Positions 1-10,980 of a stretch of DNA of 64,000 nucleotides are shown here, piece after piece. A program made the position numbers and the translations under genes. The stretch is from positions 57,621,166 through 57,685,165 of the forward strand of contig NC_086376.1 in the NCBI RefSeq assembly GCF_036588685.1. The letters are read 5' to 3'. Position 1 is the stretch's first letter. Every line of letters begins with the position of its first letter. The stretch is from Mytilus trossulus. Taxonomy: Eukaryota > Mollusca > Bivalvia > Mytilida > Mytilidae. A model generated the notes under the pieces. The model did no database searches. It was not told the DNA's origin and was given only the letters and a program-made list of their open reading frames with translations.

Positions 1-1340
1 TACTGCAACACTAAAATTCTCATGTATATGTTATTTATAATAGCTTTGTAATTAGTAATTCATTTTAGCAAATGTCCACCCTTGTGCACTGCATTCATGT
101 ATTGTAATGTATTCCTATGTTACTTTTATAGGGTACAAACCCAACTATACTGTACTTAAGGGTAATTGTTCGTGCATACCTCGAGAATAAAGAGAACATG
201 TTGCAGTTCAAGAGATGACTACTTATCCTGCACCATAAAAGTACTATATGTAAGTTTAAGAATTTTGTATAGGAGTGCATGTCCATTGACTTCTTACAAG
301 TGTTGTTATTGCAGATTTATCAATAAAATGTGCACCATTCACTTGTTTACATTAATCAGAAAGCTATTTGAGCTAAATTTGATGCAATTACATCATCCGT
401 CAATTATCCGTATACAGATCATAAGTGAAAAAATTACTAAATATCTTTCAAAATAAAGGCAAATGGTAATTAGTTTCTTGAAATGTTAGCAGTTAATTTA
501 GTGACAAGTCTAAGTTGACGATAAAGTTTTGCCTAAAAAAACATAATAGCACTTGCTGGACACTTTCTATCATTTTTTTAAAAAAGATATAGAACACGAG
601 AGCACATTTGACCACTCAATTACCACTCATTGGCAAATGCATCTTATCTTATAATGCTGACAAGTATAATGGAATTACAAAAACGAAATAAGATTTTGTA
701 ATATTCTTTAGGAATGTCGACATGATGAATAATTTGTTTACTCATACACTTCATATTTCACATTTTAGAACTTACGGTTGATGGATAACAAGGTTAAAGA
801 ATAATTATAACCCAAGGAGACGAATCCTCTAAATATGGAAGCTCAAAATCAGTTGTAAACGACTCAAATCATGTTTAAAAGTGTCCAAGGAAGCAGTGTT
901 ACATGAACACCGACTCGACTACTAGCATCATATACACAGGGTATTTTATGTTTGATATTGACTATCTGAGTGCTATGCAGCCAGTGGATTATGGAACATT
1001 TTGGTGATAAAAGAGTCAGTGGCATCAGTATTTTGTAAAGAAATTCAGAACAGTTCTTGACTTAGGAAGTTGCAAACGATGAGTTAAACATAAGACACTT
1101 GACTTTGTTGTAACATAATAATTTTAAATATATGACGAACATTTTGTTTATGAGTAAATATTTGGACACATTTTGCAAATTACAAATGTGATATTTCTAA
1201 CTTGTCTAACTTGTCATTTTAAAGTTGCTTCAATATTTCACATTTTATTGTACTTTTTTTTTTAAATGTTGCCTTTTTTAATCAATTAAAGACGTTTTTA
1301 ATCAATTAAAATATTTGTTTTACAAGACCATAATAATGTT
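1..1340. other. No gene recognised; AT-rich non-coding DNA
   Basis: Short open frames on both strands (for example 166-456 +) show no recognisable domain, no convincing splice structure and AT-driven composition. I see no transposon termini here. Treated as intergenic sequence. Confidence 0.5.
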
Positions 1341-1344
1341 TCAG

Positions 1345-1840
1345 AGAATATAACACTTTTTCTGGAACATGTAAAATTGTGTTCCAGTAATATACACTAT
1401 GTGTTCTGGATATTAACACATATTTCTGGAACACAGTCCGAGCGTTCCAGAAGTGTTACAAGGCTTAGAACGCGTAACGGCATACAATTTTGCTCACAAG
1501 GACATGTTCCAGATTCAAACACTAGGCGTTCAAGAAGTACACGCTATCCGTTCAAGAATAACACATAGCGTTCGAAAGATGCACACATGATGTTAAAAAC
1601 TGGAACACGGAAGTTAATATCTAGAACACTGTTACGCGTTCCACATTCTAACACTAGGTGTTCAAGGAGTACACATTATCCGTTCAAAAATAACACACAT
1701 AGCGTTCGAAAGATGCACACATAATGTTAAAAACTGGAACACCAATGTTAATATTGAGAACACCGTTACGCGTTCCAGAAGTGTTACAAAAGGGCGTTCA
1801 AAAAGTGTTCAGATTCTTAACACTTTTATTTACAGTGTAG
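1345..1840. repeat. GTTCCAG/GAACAC-rich repeat block with a ~135-bp tandem duplication
   Basis: The block is dense in GTTCCAG, GTTCAAG and GAACAC words in both orientations. Two consecutive ~135-bp units, about 1512-1646 and 1647-1783, share the order ACACTAGG, GTTCAAG, ATCCGTTCAA, AGCGTTCGAAAGATGCACACAT, TGTTAAAAACTGGAACAC and GTTACGCGTTCCA, with scattered substitutions. The right edge, near 1820-1840, reads as an inverted ACACTGTAAATAAAAGTGTTAA-like end. I read it as a non-autonomous repeat. The family is not identified. Confidence 0.55.
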
Positions 1841-1849
1841 GAAATAAAC

Positions 1850-3410
1850 TTCTGTGCTGATTTATATCGATTCTTTGATTATATCTCCTCCAAAGCTGGT
1901 CAAAGCAAAAAAAAATGACCAATATGAAAATGATTTCACCAAAAAACTTTGTGAGCATGCTTCAAAGACTCATAACTGCTCCAAAAGTGATCTGATAGAA
2001 TTTCAAGCATGTCAAGCCAATATTATCAAAATCTACTTTATTAGTCTTAATATGTCTAAATATTTAATAAGTCATAGTATTCAAAAGGTAATGCAAAATT
2101 CTTCCTTTTCATTTTTAAAAATTGAAAATAACAACTTCTTATTTTGGCCGCAAAAGGAAACTGGAAACGTCATTGTCAAGGACAAAGCTATAGAACCTTA
2201 AAAGTGATTGCAATATCTTTTCTAGACTTTTCATTTCTTGTCACAGTAAACAGTTTTACTTGGAATATTTCTTTATCCAACTTCTCCTCCGTCTTTATCT
2301 GAGGATGTTTCTTGAAACAGTGGTATTAAATTGCTGCAAATGGGTTTACTTGAAACATTCTGCGATTTTCTGATCCAAATTCGTTGGATGGGCAGCAATG
2401 GTTAATTCTAGGTCACAAAGTTGGGCAAAAAAAAGTTGATGATTTTGCAAATGATGTCATACTGCCTTACATAAAATTACATAGAAACGTGCTGGTTCTG
2501 GTAGAAGTCCAAGGGTTTGGAGTAGTTTTCTCTGCGAAGATGACAACGAAACGAATTTGTTCAAGATTCTTGCGGACAAAATTGCTTCTTAAGAGACTAA
2601 TAAAAATGTGTATGTTACTCATGGTGAAAATATTCTTTGCACTTTCAATAAGGATACTTCATATCTACCCCTAGTAATCATGAAGAAGCAGATACACGAA
2701 TGTTTGTCCATGTTCGGCATGATTCTGAAAAGTGTTGGAAAATGTAATTTTAATTAGTACTGAGACAGATGTAATAGTATCAAGAATAACTGCAATCGCA
2801 AAACTAGGTAGAACACATTGTGGATAGGTTATGGCAGGAATAAAGACTGTTGATGGCTTCCTGTACGTGACATATCAAATGCATTTGGTCCTTGTGTAGC
2901 GGTTCATCCTTTCGTCCATGCATTCAGTGGATGTGACACTATGTCGAATTGCCGTAGGGAAGGGAAGAGGTCAGCTTGGCTAACAATGGAAGGTTTTTCA
3001 GATGTAAAGGACGTTTTTGTTGGCCTAAGTATGAAGCGGGCACGATGTGAATTGTTTACCAGGAAGCAGCGGCATTGTGATGCAATTCCATATACAAGAG
3101 GTTATTTTCAAGAGCACATCAAAAGAAAAGTAAATGCAGGTATTTGGGCTCAGTCTGATTCATGTATTCGACAGGTACATGTACCAAGTCATGAACCTAG
3201 GGTTTGATGAAAGAAAGAATCAATGACAGTTGGAAACCGAAATGGACTTCTGTGACTGCCGTTGCATCCTCGTGTCAGGAACTTTTGAAAGGCAGAGGCA
3301 AACATTCAGCTGTGTTGTGGCTGTAAATGCTACCGTTCTGGCCTTCCTTGTACGGGTTGTTTAGGCAACTGTCAGATAATAATAAGATACGCAACCTATC
3401 TGTCAAACCA
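1850..3410 (+). pseudogene. Broken copy of a multi-copy metazoan protein family (HEEADTR / GCDTMS / CXC-like tail)
   Basis: Homology moves between frames and is cut by stops. In order it shows: DDFANDVILPYI near 2417-2470; a TNLFKILADKIAS block near 2550-2596; VTHGENILCTF near 2615-2650; SNHEEADTRMFVHV near 2673-2714; VILISTETDVIV in another frame near 2743-2780; LWIGYGRNK near 2818-2845; AFSGCDTMS near 2925-2950, running into a GKRSAW-type block; and a cysteine-rich CCGCKC..C..C..C tail near 3310-3375. I recall the same order of blocks from an uncharacterised, highly repeated family in corals, hydra and bivalves, which suggests a mobile or domesticated mobile gene. No function is assigned. 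At least two frameshifts and several in-frame stops make this copy non-functional. The 5' part (1854-2201) is open but not itself recognisable. Confidence 0.65.
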
Positions 3411-4430
3411 AACTTGGCATTTAAACATAACAAAGAGTTTCATCACTTGTTAACTTGATAGAATTTTTTTAAATATTTTAACCGTATTTGCCTAACCGGA
3501 AATCACTATTTTTCTTCATTTATGTGTTGTTTTGTCGTACATAGGAACTGTTTTTAACGTTTTGTCATAACTTACATTGGATTATAACTATAACACATCT
3601 TTCAAGGTTTACATCCCTGGTGAAGTTGCTTGAAAGTATAAAATTTGAAATTTTTGAAACTGGAAGTCACCTTTAATTTCATTGATGTATTGTCTAGTCT
3701 TAATTTATGAACTGTCATTTACTTTTTATCAATTCTAACATTGGATTTTACATAAAACACACCTTTCAAAGGATTATCGAATTATTGCTTATTTGTAATG
3801 ACGCCATTTCCACAATGTGTGGTGGCTATCTTGAAAAAATGATTTTTTTTCTGGCCAGCAGCGGATTTTTTATAAGTATCATTTAGTCAACCTTTATACC
3901 AAATGTCATGCTTGTATCACGATTTGCACAATTATGTCCTTAATATCTGCCACTACCGGCGAAACACGGGATTCTACGGAACACTTAACGATTATTTTTT
4001 ATACCGAATTGTTTGAAACATGACTAAAATTTTCCATCTTTCTGCATTGAAATTTGTGAACAGTTTTTAAGTTATTCTTTAGCACCCTTTCTGTATTATC
4101 GAGAACATTTTGACCCTGCTTTCCAAATGAAGTGCAGACCTTGATTTCATTCCATCATCCTGTTCAGACGTAAGAGCTTGGCATAGGGTAAAGACATACA
4201 GATTTTTACATTATCGGATTTATCCAAACGAGATAGTCAAAATATCCGATAATCTACTAGTAGTATATAAGTATCTGTTTCTCTCATGATTAACAAATAC
4301 ATTTTCCTTTTTAATAAACAGTAATCCCCTTTGAGTGCTTTCCACCAAGTTGTCAAATTTGTCAAACACCTGTTAGATCAAGTGAGTTGATAAAAGTTAT
4401 GACCCTTGAGGATGTACTTAGGTGATATAT
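3411..4430. other. No gene recognised
   Basis: AT-rich sequence after the pseudogene. No frame longer than about 60 codons with recognisable content and no clear repeat ends. A weak resemblance around 3880-3960 to sequence near 34860-34960 (a TATCACGATTTGC-containing stretch) suggests old repeat debris. Confidence 0.4.
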
Positions 4431-4433
4431 AGA

Positions 4434-4570
4434 GAATAATACATGGCAAAATCCGTATCATATGTCGTATCATCCCGAGACATCAATATCAGCCCAAGGG
4501 CCCTTAGGCCCGAGGGATGATATTGGTCGAGGGTGATACGGCATGTGATACGGATTTTGCCATGTATTAT
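4434..4570. repeat. Hairpin (foldback) element
   Basis: The outer arms are near-perfect inverted repeats. ATAATACATGGCAAAATCCG at the left is mirrored by CGGATTTTGCCATGTATTAT at the right, and further matching continues inward (GTATCATCCCGAGAC against GGTCGAGGGTGATAC) to a GGGCCCTTAGGCCC centre. The whole unit would fold into one long stem. Read as a MITE-like foldback. Confidence 0.65.
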
Positions 4571-4825
4571 ACGCTTTATCATATATTTCAACAGAAGAGT
4601 ATTATATTATATGAACTGTTTTCTGATCCATAGCACTCAGTCTGGGTTACATTCAGTTCTGCTTTTGTCTTGTTTCAAAGCCTTAACTAACTGTTCAATT
4701 ATTTATACGAAGCATCTGGGTTACCTTAAAATCTTTTTTTTTTTTAAATATTTTGTTTATTATTGTATATATTTCAGTGTTTTATATCTTTTATAGTTGT
4801 ATTTAGTGTGTCAAAGAATATGTTG

Positions 4826-4905
4826 TGGAAACTTGATGTTCGTGACGTCACATACAATACGAAAACTTGACGTTCGTGACGTTACATACTAAACAATGAC
4901 GTCAT
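4826..4905. promoter_or_regulatory. Cluster of CRE/ATF-like sites in a ~34-bp direct repeat
   Basis: TGACGTCA at 4843-4850, TGACGTTA at 4877-4884 and TGACGTCA at 4897-4904. The first two lie in a duplicated GAAACTTGA(T/C)GTTCGTGACGT context. No gene start is identified beside it, so regulatory function is only possible. It may be part of a repeat. Confidence 0.3.
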
Positions 4906-4977
4906 TCAAAAAATTAACCTATTTTGAGGAAATTTTTTTTTAATAAAAAAAAAAACAAACAAAAAACTGACTATGTA

Positions 4978-5062
4978 AAAAAAAAAAAAAAAAAAAAAGG
5001 TATGCGATACGGGGTATGCGATACGGGTTTAGCTATGCGATACAGGGTAGGTGATACAGACT
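4978..5062. repeat. Poly(A) run followed by imperfect TATGCGATACGGG tandem units
   Basis: An A-run at about 4977-4998 is followed by four imperfect copies of a ~14-17-bp TATGCGATACGGG-type unit. The word GATACGG also occurs in the hairpin at 4434-4570, so the two may belong to one repeat. Confidence 0.5.
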
Positions 5063-5299
5063 GGAAAAACGGACCTTTATTAGATATACAAAATAGCTGT
5101 ATTTTGTACTAAATATATGATAAAAGGTAATATAGAATAATTGAAGAATTCAAAGTTGATACTTTAAGCTGGAAGATTATTAGTTAAGGATCAAAATAAG
5201 CTAAAAATAGTGATAGGTCATGGAGCTCCTTTTCAGGATATTTGATTTATAAAATATGGCGGGAAAAAGCTGACTCGGACTTTTTTTTATATATATATA

Positions 5300-5482
5300 T
5301 ATTAGACCGTTGGTTTTCTCGTATTTTTAGGGCCCTTTATAGCTTGCTGTTCGGTGTGAGCCAAGGCTCCGTGTTGCAGGCCGTACCTTGGCATATACTA
5401 ATAAATGGTTTACTTTTATAAATAGTTTTTTGGATGGAGAGTTGTCTCATTGGTACTCATACCGCATCTTCCTATATCTTTT
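5300..5482 (-). repeat. Interspersed repeat family E, minus orientation
   Basis: It matches, in reverse complement, the copy at about 62189-62385. Shared blocks include the ACCAACGGTCTAAT edge, GGGCCCTTTATAGCTTG, CGGTGTGAGCCAAGGCTCCGTG and GAGTTGTCTCATTGG. Partial copies lie near 29885, 32813, 36308 and 47465. Non-coding, dispersed and divergent, so an old multicopy repeat. Confidence 0.7.
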
Positions 5483-5832
5483 TACCCTATATTTGCATTG
5501 GTATTATTTAGGTCTCAAATCAAAAGAAAGCAAATCTTTAAGTCTTATGTTAAAAGATAAATAGGTGTTATTGGGCAACATACTTTATCTTGTATCGTAT
5601 GGAAAAACACCAGAGTCCGAACATTTGACACTTATTCCAAAACCTCACCTAAGTACATCCTTAAACTTAGCCAATCATCTACTGAGTTCATCGGCAACCA
5701 CGCGTAGATTTTTTTTTATATACAATGGGTCCCGGTGAGAAAGGGTTACATTACCAAAGAATTGGAGAAACATTTTTATTGCTCTAGACAGTATGTTGAC
5801 CTGTATATTATGTAGTTGTTCGTGTCGTCAGG

Positions 5833-6323
5833 TTGCTATATCTCCTTGAAGAATACCATCAGCTCCTTTTAATCAATTGTAAAGAGGGCCAATTTGTCGG
5901 GAAATTTAGTGTGTCCTTATTACATAACAAACAACTTTTTAAAGAAAAAAATGTAACGTCGCTAAATTGTACCGATATACACAATGACGACAATGTTGAC
6001 AATGTGTCTAGTGATGAAAATTCGGACTTGTTCTCTAAATTTGTGTTAAAACGAAGTATGTCTGATGAGATGATAAACTGATCGTAAACATAGAAAATAC
6101 TGGTCGACTTATAATATTTAGTATGCACCGAAAGAAATACGAAGAACTCATTTATGGTGATCGCTATTACCGTAAATTTAATAAAGTTTTGACAGAAGAT
6201 TTCAATGATGTTCGAAGTACGAATTTTATGAGTGACGAAGTGAACAAGGCAATACTGATGATGATTGAATATGCTAAAAATAAAAAAAAAACTGTAAATG
6301 ATGTGTTAATAAATTTTTTGTGA
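5833..6323 (+). other. Two adjacent short open frames, unrecognised
   Basis: Frames 5833-6081 (82 codons, acidic and Asp/Asn-rich towards the end) and 6123-6323 (66 codons, Lys/Glu-rich) lie side by side in different frames and stop just before a DNA element inserted at 6331. I see no domain. They could be exon debris of an unknown gene or chance. The stretch at 5878-5905 shares about 25 bases with the 3' flank of the His/Lys-rich gene (near 15489-15512). Confidence 0.2.
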
Positions 6324-6330
6324 GAATATT

Positions 6331-9300
6331 CACGGTGGGTATGGTTGTCCTGCGAGAGAACGTACTGTGCTGGTGGGTCCTGATTCTGTGCTGGTGGGTT
6401 TGTTTACATTGTATCAGAACGGCAATAAAACGACTGTTTTGTTGCTTAATTTTTCTCTTATGTGTCATAAGTACCATGCAAAGTATATTACAACAATACT
6501 ATACTGCAAAAGTCGTGCAAGTTCGTTAAACTGAATTGTCCTGACGCTGTGCTGGTGATAAGAAAAACGGTCCTGGTTCTGTGCTCCTATGTCCTGGTTC
6601 TGTGCTTTTATATTTTAGTTAAAAGTGGCATATATTCAAGATCATTTATGCTGTACTGTTATTGACTATAATTAGCTGTTGTCTGCTTTCTTGAAATTGA
6701 CATTGTCGTGAATCTGTTTACTGTTATTATGAGAGAAAAAATACCCCTATTTTTTTTATTTTTTTTAAATTAACTGTAATCTTATTAATTGGCCTGTTAA
6801 TGGAATCCTTCTTACCCCCTTTTAAGATAAGAAAATATGTTTACGATTTTCGGGATTACGATCATTTTGCAAGATCACCAAAAATACGTTGTAGTTTATA
6901 CAATACTTCTATAAAGTAGATGATGATGTGGTATGTTTGTTGTCAATGGACAAATTTCCATAAGGAACCAAAGGAAGTATGTGTTAACAACGATACGTCA
7001 TCGTACGACCTTCAACAATAACCCATAAAATAAAAATGTAAAAGGTTTTACATAAAAATGGAGAGCAAAAATATAGAACAAAGGACTTTCTGAGCGTTTG
7101 AATCATGTCTTTAGCAGCTTAAAACACATTTATTTGTGAACAATTGAGTGCTGACTATAAGAATGACAATAGTATTGCGGGTTTGTTTGTTTGGTGTTTT
7201 TTTGGGGGTGGGGCTGGGGTGGGGAGGGCTGGGGATAAGTTAGAGCGAGGTTACAGTGAAAGCTTGGAATAGTTTCCCGTAAGATTTAAAAGTTGCATTG
7301 TAAAAGAAAAATGTATCTTATAGCTGTTAAGAATCACTTGCTGTTAGATTTTTCCAACATATTTTTTTGGGTCTAAACGGTTATAAGGTAAAAAAAAATT
7401 CTCGAAAGTTCGATAGAACACTACAAAAATCACTGTTTTATGAAAGGGCAGGCTAGAATGTGTCAGAGAATGAAGACGAGATAACCTAGAATACACTAAC
7501 AAAATTAAGATTTCTTAGCTTTTTCATTTCAAAATAAATATTTTTGATAAAGAATTACGGGGGAGGAAGTGAACAATGTGTCCTTCATTTCTATATTTTA
7601 ATATTTTTCATGAATAAAAATAAAATGTGCCTTGATTATAATTGAAAATGAGTAAATAGAAAAAATACCCAACTAAAATACACTTTTATTTTAATATTGG
7701 AAATATCACTAAGCTTTTAAGTTTTGTATGTCAAACACACCATCTCTGTAGTAATGACTCCTTACTAAGATATTTCACTCAAGTTCATTCATTTTTTTTC
7801 TGCATTTTTTTATATTGTGAATTCATAGAGTTATTATATTATAATGTAGCCTTAATTTATATTTTAAAAAAAATGAATCTAAAGCCAGATATATCAAACA
7901 TTTTTGTTTCCATCTATCCGTTTTCAGGACTTTAACAATCAACAATAACACGCCTGGAAAATGCGTACTCGGCTGTCTAGAATTGACAATTTTTAGACAC
8001 CACAGGCTCCTAAAAAAACAAGCCGGGGTGGGGGTTCAAAGATGCAAATTAAGTACTTATATAAATATTTTATCTTTTCGTGTACGGTTTATGACCCCTC
8101 CTATGGCCTGTCAATTCCGAAATGTGCAAACTGCAATAGTATCAAAACAGCACAGACAATGAGTAATAGAGATATAATTTTGTACATATATCGAGGGGAA
8201 ACGTCTTGCATAGCATTATTATTTATGGTTCATTATTGTATTTAGTAGAAAAAGAGAATTTAGTGAAAATAAAATAACTATTTTTGTAGAGAATTCACAG
8301 ACCTTTAAATTGTACAGAGATTTTTGATATGTTTAGCATGGGATCAACACAATGGTTCATTATCGAGTAAAAAAAATCAAAATGTCTATCTACCTTGCAC
8401 ATTTTAGAAAATTCAGATCAGATAACGAAACTGGGTCCAGCAACATTTATAAGCAATTTAAGATTGTGACCCTCACAGTTTCCATTCACCACAAATATTC
8501 TCGTTACAACGAATCATTTTAAATACAAAAATACGTGTTGCAGCCTTTTGTTTATGTATTAATGTATGTATACGGATAAAGTTATGAAAAGCAGCAGGGT
8601 CATCAGGGTGAGGAGTCCGTGTCATCTGAAATAAATGCTAAGCATAGATCTAGAAAGCGACAGATAATCATGACATTAAAAAAAAGTCTCTTCTTTTCGA
8701 CTTTTTTCGAACAAATCGACACATAAAATGAATTATATAGTATTGTGGAATTTTTAACTTATTGTAGATACTATATATTGTTATCTGATATTGGACGAAG
8801 GTGTTGCCCTTTTATGTTATTATGTAATACAAGTTCAGATCATTTGAAAACACATATTAAACAGCCAAATGGATGCACAAGACCTAAAATAGGAGTTATA
8901 GATCCTGTTGGCAACAATTATCTGGCTAACTTTATTGATTTTGTAACATTTGTTTCAAATATGACCAAATTCTTATCCAAAATCACCAGCACCGTATCAG
9001 GACCCACCAGCACAATGACAGGACCCACCAGCACAGTATCAGGACATGAATAAATTGAGAAAATGCTAAATTTTCATAAATTGCAATGTTTTTTCACAAA
9101 ATTGTTTTGTCGTGTGGATTGCGGTATAGAAAGCGGACTCAATGAGCATTTTTTTTTTTTTTCAGTTCGAGATTTTCTGAAAATGAGCATTATTGTGTTA
9201 CGCTTACTGAAACAGTTTAGAGTGTCAATTTTTTAATGGTTTATATATGAACCCATAAGAAACGAAATTGAAAACTCTCAACTGTTTTCTTCCATTTTTT

Positions 9301-9426
9301 ATGAGTGAAAACGTCAAAAACCATCATTTTCGTCTTTGTTTACATTTTTTCATTGATCACCAGCACCCGTCAGGACCGAATCACCAGCACAGTACGTTCT
9401 CTCGCAGGACAACCATACCCACCGTG
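6331..9426. mobile_element. DNA transposon-like element, 45-bp perfect TIRs (CACGGTG...), 5-bp TSD ATATT, no intact transposase
   Basis: The left end at 6331 and the right end at 9426 are inverted copies, identical for about 45 bp and starting CACGGTGGGTATGG. They are bounded by ATATT at 6326-6330 and 9427-9431. Inside both ends lie degenerate tandem copies of a GTCCTGATTCTGTGCTGGTG-type unit (6370-6620 on one strand, 8985-9050 and 9355-9395 on the other). The 2.3-kb interior has no long open frame, so the copy is non-autonomous. A 5-bp duplication with CAC-starting ends and a CACGGTG heptamer (one base from CACAGTG) recalls the Transib/RAG superfamily. I saw no nonamer-like block after the heptamer and no transposase, so that assignment is only a hypothesis. 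Confidence 0.75.
7204..7234 (+). other. G-quadruplex-forming G-run cluster
   Basis: Six runs of 3-5 G separated by 1-2 bases (GGGGG T GGGG CT GGGG T GGGG A GGG CT GGGG), inside the 6331-9426 element. It satisfies the usual G4 pattern. Any function is unknown. Confidence 0.7.
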
Positions 9427-9429
9427 ATA

Positions 9430-9798
9430 TTAGTACGAATCTGTAAAGTAGAGTGTATGAAAGTTTGTTATCATTCGGAATACCTTATGACTTAGTAGAA
9501 TTGACTGAAGTCTCATAAACAGTGTTTCATATCGATGAATATCAACGATTTTAATCTCGAATTTGCATGGTGGAATGGAATACAACCCCAAACGAACAAT
9601 TGATTTAAGACATTTATCTTTTAATTTGTATTCTGTGTAGGTTTCGGAAATAAGTTGAATGAGTGAGCTGCATGTGAGATAAGAGTGAGGTGCCTGATAG
9701 TATAAGGACTTGATGTTTTTAATATTGCAGATGTAAATTGATGTAGATGATAAATAATATATGTGCAGTAAAATTTTATCAAGAGAAAAAAAGAGCAC
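9430..9798 (-). CDS. Open frame of 122 codons, possible terminal exon with a SOCS-box-like segment
   Basis: The minus-strand frame ends in TAA at 9430-9432, touching the right target duplication of the 3.1-kb element. Within it, a segment around 9560-9650 reads LKDKCLKSIVRLGLYSIPP. This loosely resembles the LCR..IR...LP pattern of SOCS boxes that end many ankyrin-repeat proteins. Possible splice acceptors (…CACATGCAG near 9670) would make the C-terminal half an exon. No upstream partner exon was found. It could equally be chance in AT-rich DNA. Confidence 0.2.
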   Translation of the reverse strand: MLFFSLDKILLHIYYLSSTSIYICNIKNIKSLYYQAPHSYLTCSSLIQLISETYTEYKLKDKCLKSIVRLGLYSIPPCKFEIKIVDIHRYETLFMRLQSILLSHKVFRMITNFHTLYFTDSY

Positions 9799-10619
9799 AT
9801 AACTACTAATTCATGATGGTTTAGAAGAAAGGGTTCGAATCTCGCTCAGAATATTTGCATTTTTTGTGTTGTTATATTAAATTTCAATGTTTTTATCATA
9901 TTTTTTCGGATGTTTGCTTAATTCATAGAGTCATTCTGGTTCATTTTGACTATATATAATTTACTAGTTTATCATTTTACATGTATTAAAGAAAAAAATA
10001 ATGTATCGCTCATTGTGTGCATTCCTATGACTGTCCATACTCTTGACTTACTTTCTATTCATGTGTTTACATTTATTACATATATATATTCAAGGAACAA
10101 CTGCCGTCAAACTGATGTAGGTGCCTGTACATAACCAATTACACGAGAATTGATTCTATAGCAATGAAGCCCAAATGTTGCGGGTGTAATATACACATAA
10201 CTTAAAATAAGGCCATTTTATACAAGTTTCAAAACAACACAAACAATTTGAAAAAAAAAATTAACATGGTATTTGTCACCGGGGAAAGAGGGGTGACTTG
10301 TCGGGTGTGTAACTAGAGCCTGACTGAATTGCCTCTTGTTACTGAAACTGTGTGATGCACCTAATCACACAATGAACGATTGCTGTGAATAGCAATGAAA
10401 ACTCTGACACTGAAACTCTGATGAAACCTAACTACTGAGACTTTGGAACTAGCGATGAATAAACCAATAATTCAGCATGGAATACTTATACTTTTATTAC
10501 AGATGGACTGTGTTCAGTGTAAAGTCCTGAGTCCAAATCTTGCTAATCCAAATTTTAAGCAAGTATTTATACACAATTGAATTGACGTGTATAGACATAA
10601 CCATAAACAATAAATTATT

Positions 10620-10977
10620 GTAGACAATGATAGTACAGATTCAGAAACTAACAGTGATAATGGAGATGAACCAAACAATGTTATTGATGATACGTTTCAT
10701 GAGGTTGAGAAACTATTACATAACAGGAATACAAGAGAAATACAGTATTTTCTTATGAAATGGAAAGATGGTTGCAAACGGACATGGGAACCAAAACAGA
10801 ATATATAGGAGAGGGCTTGATACAAGAATATTTTACAAGGAAAACTATAAGAAAGGAAGGAGGAGAAAACAGAGGATATATTTTACGAGGCCATAGGTGA
10901 AAACAAATTACTGTATAAATTTCAATGGAATAACACAGATAAAGCTTTAAAGGCGAAAAACTCACTTACATTCAAAT
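10620..10977 (+). pseudogene. Chromodomain fragment, frameshifted
   Basis: After a possible splice acceptor (TTATTGTAG at about 10622), an acidic stretch leads into a chromodomain. HEVEKLLHNRNT is followed by QYFLMKWKDG and TWEPKQNI, with the aromatic residues expected of the methyl-lysine cage. A stop (TAG near 10806) is bypassed in the next frame by GEGLIQEYFTRK, which fits the chromodomain C-terminal helix. A second short block (LLYKFQWNNTDKAL) precedes a stop near 10977. A chromodomain of this kind could come from a chromovirus (Ty3-type) integrase, another mobile element or a host chromo protein. The frameshift argues for a dead copy. Confidence 0.5.
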
Positions 10978-10980
10978 AAT

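Noticed and set aside
9780-9855. Possible tRNA or tRNA-derived SINE from a GGTTCGAATC B-box-like word at 9829-9840
   Set aside because: The putative T-arm stem does not pair and no convincing A box or acceptor stem lies at the right distance.
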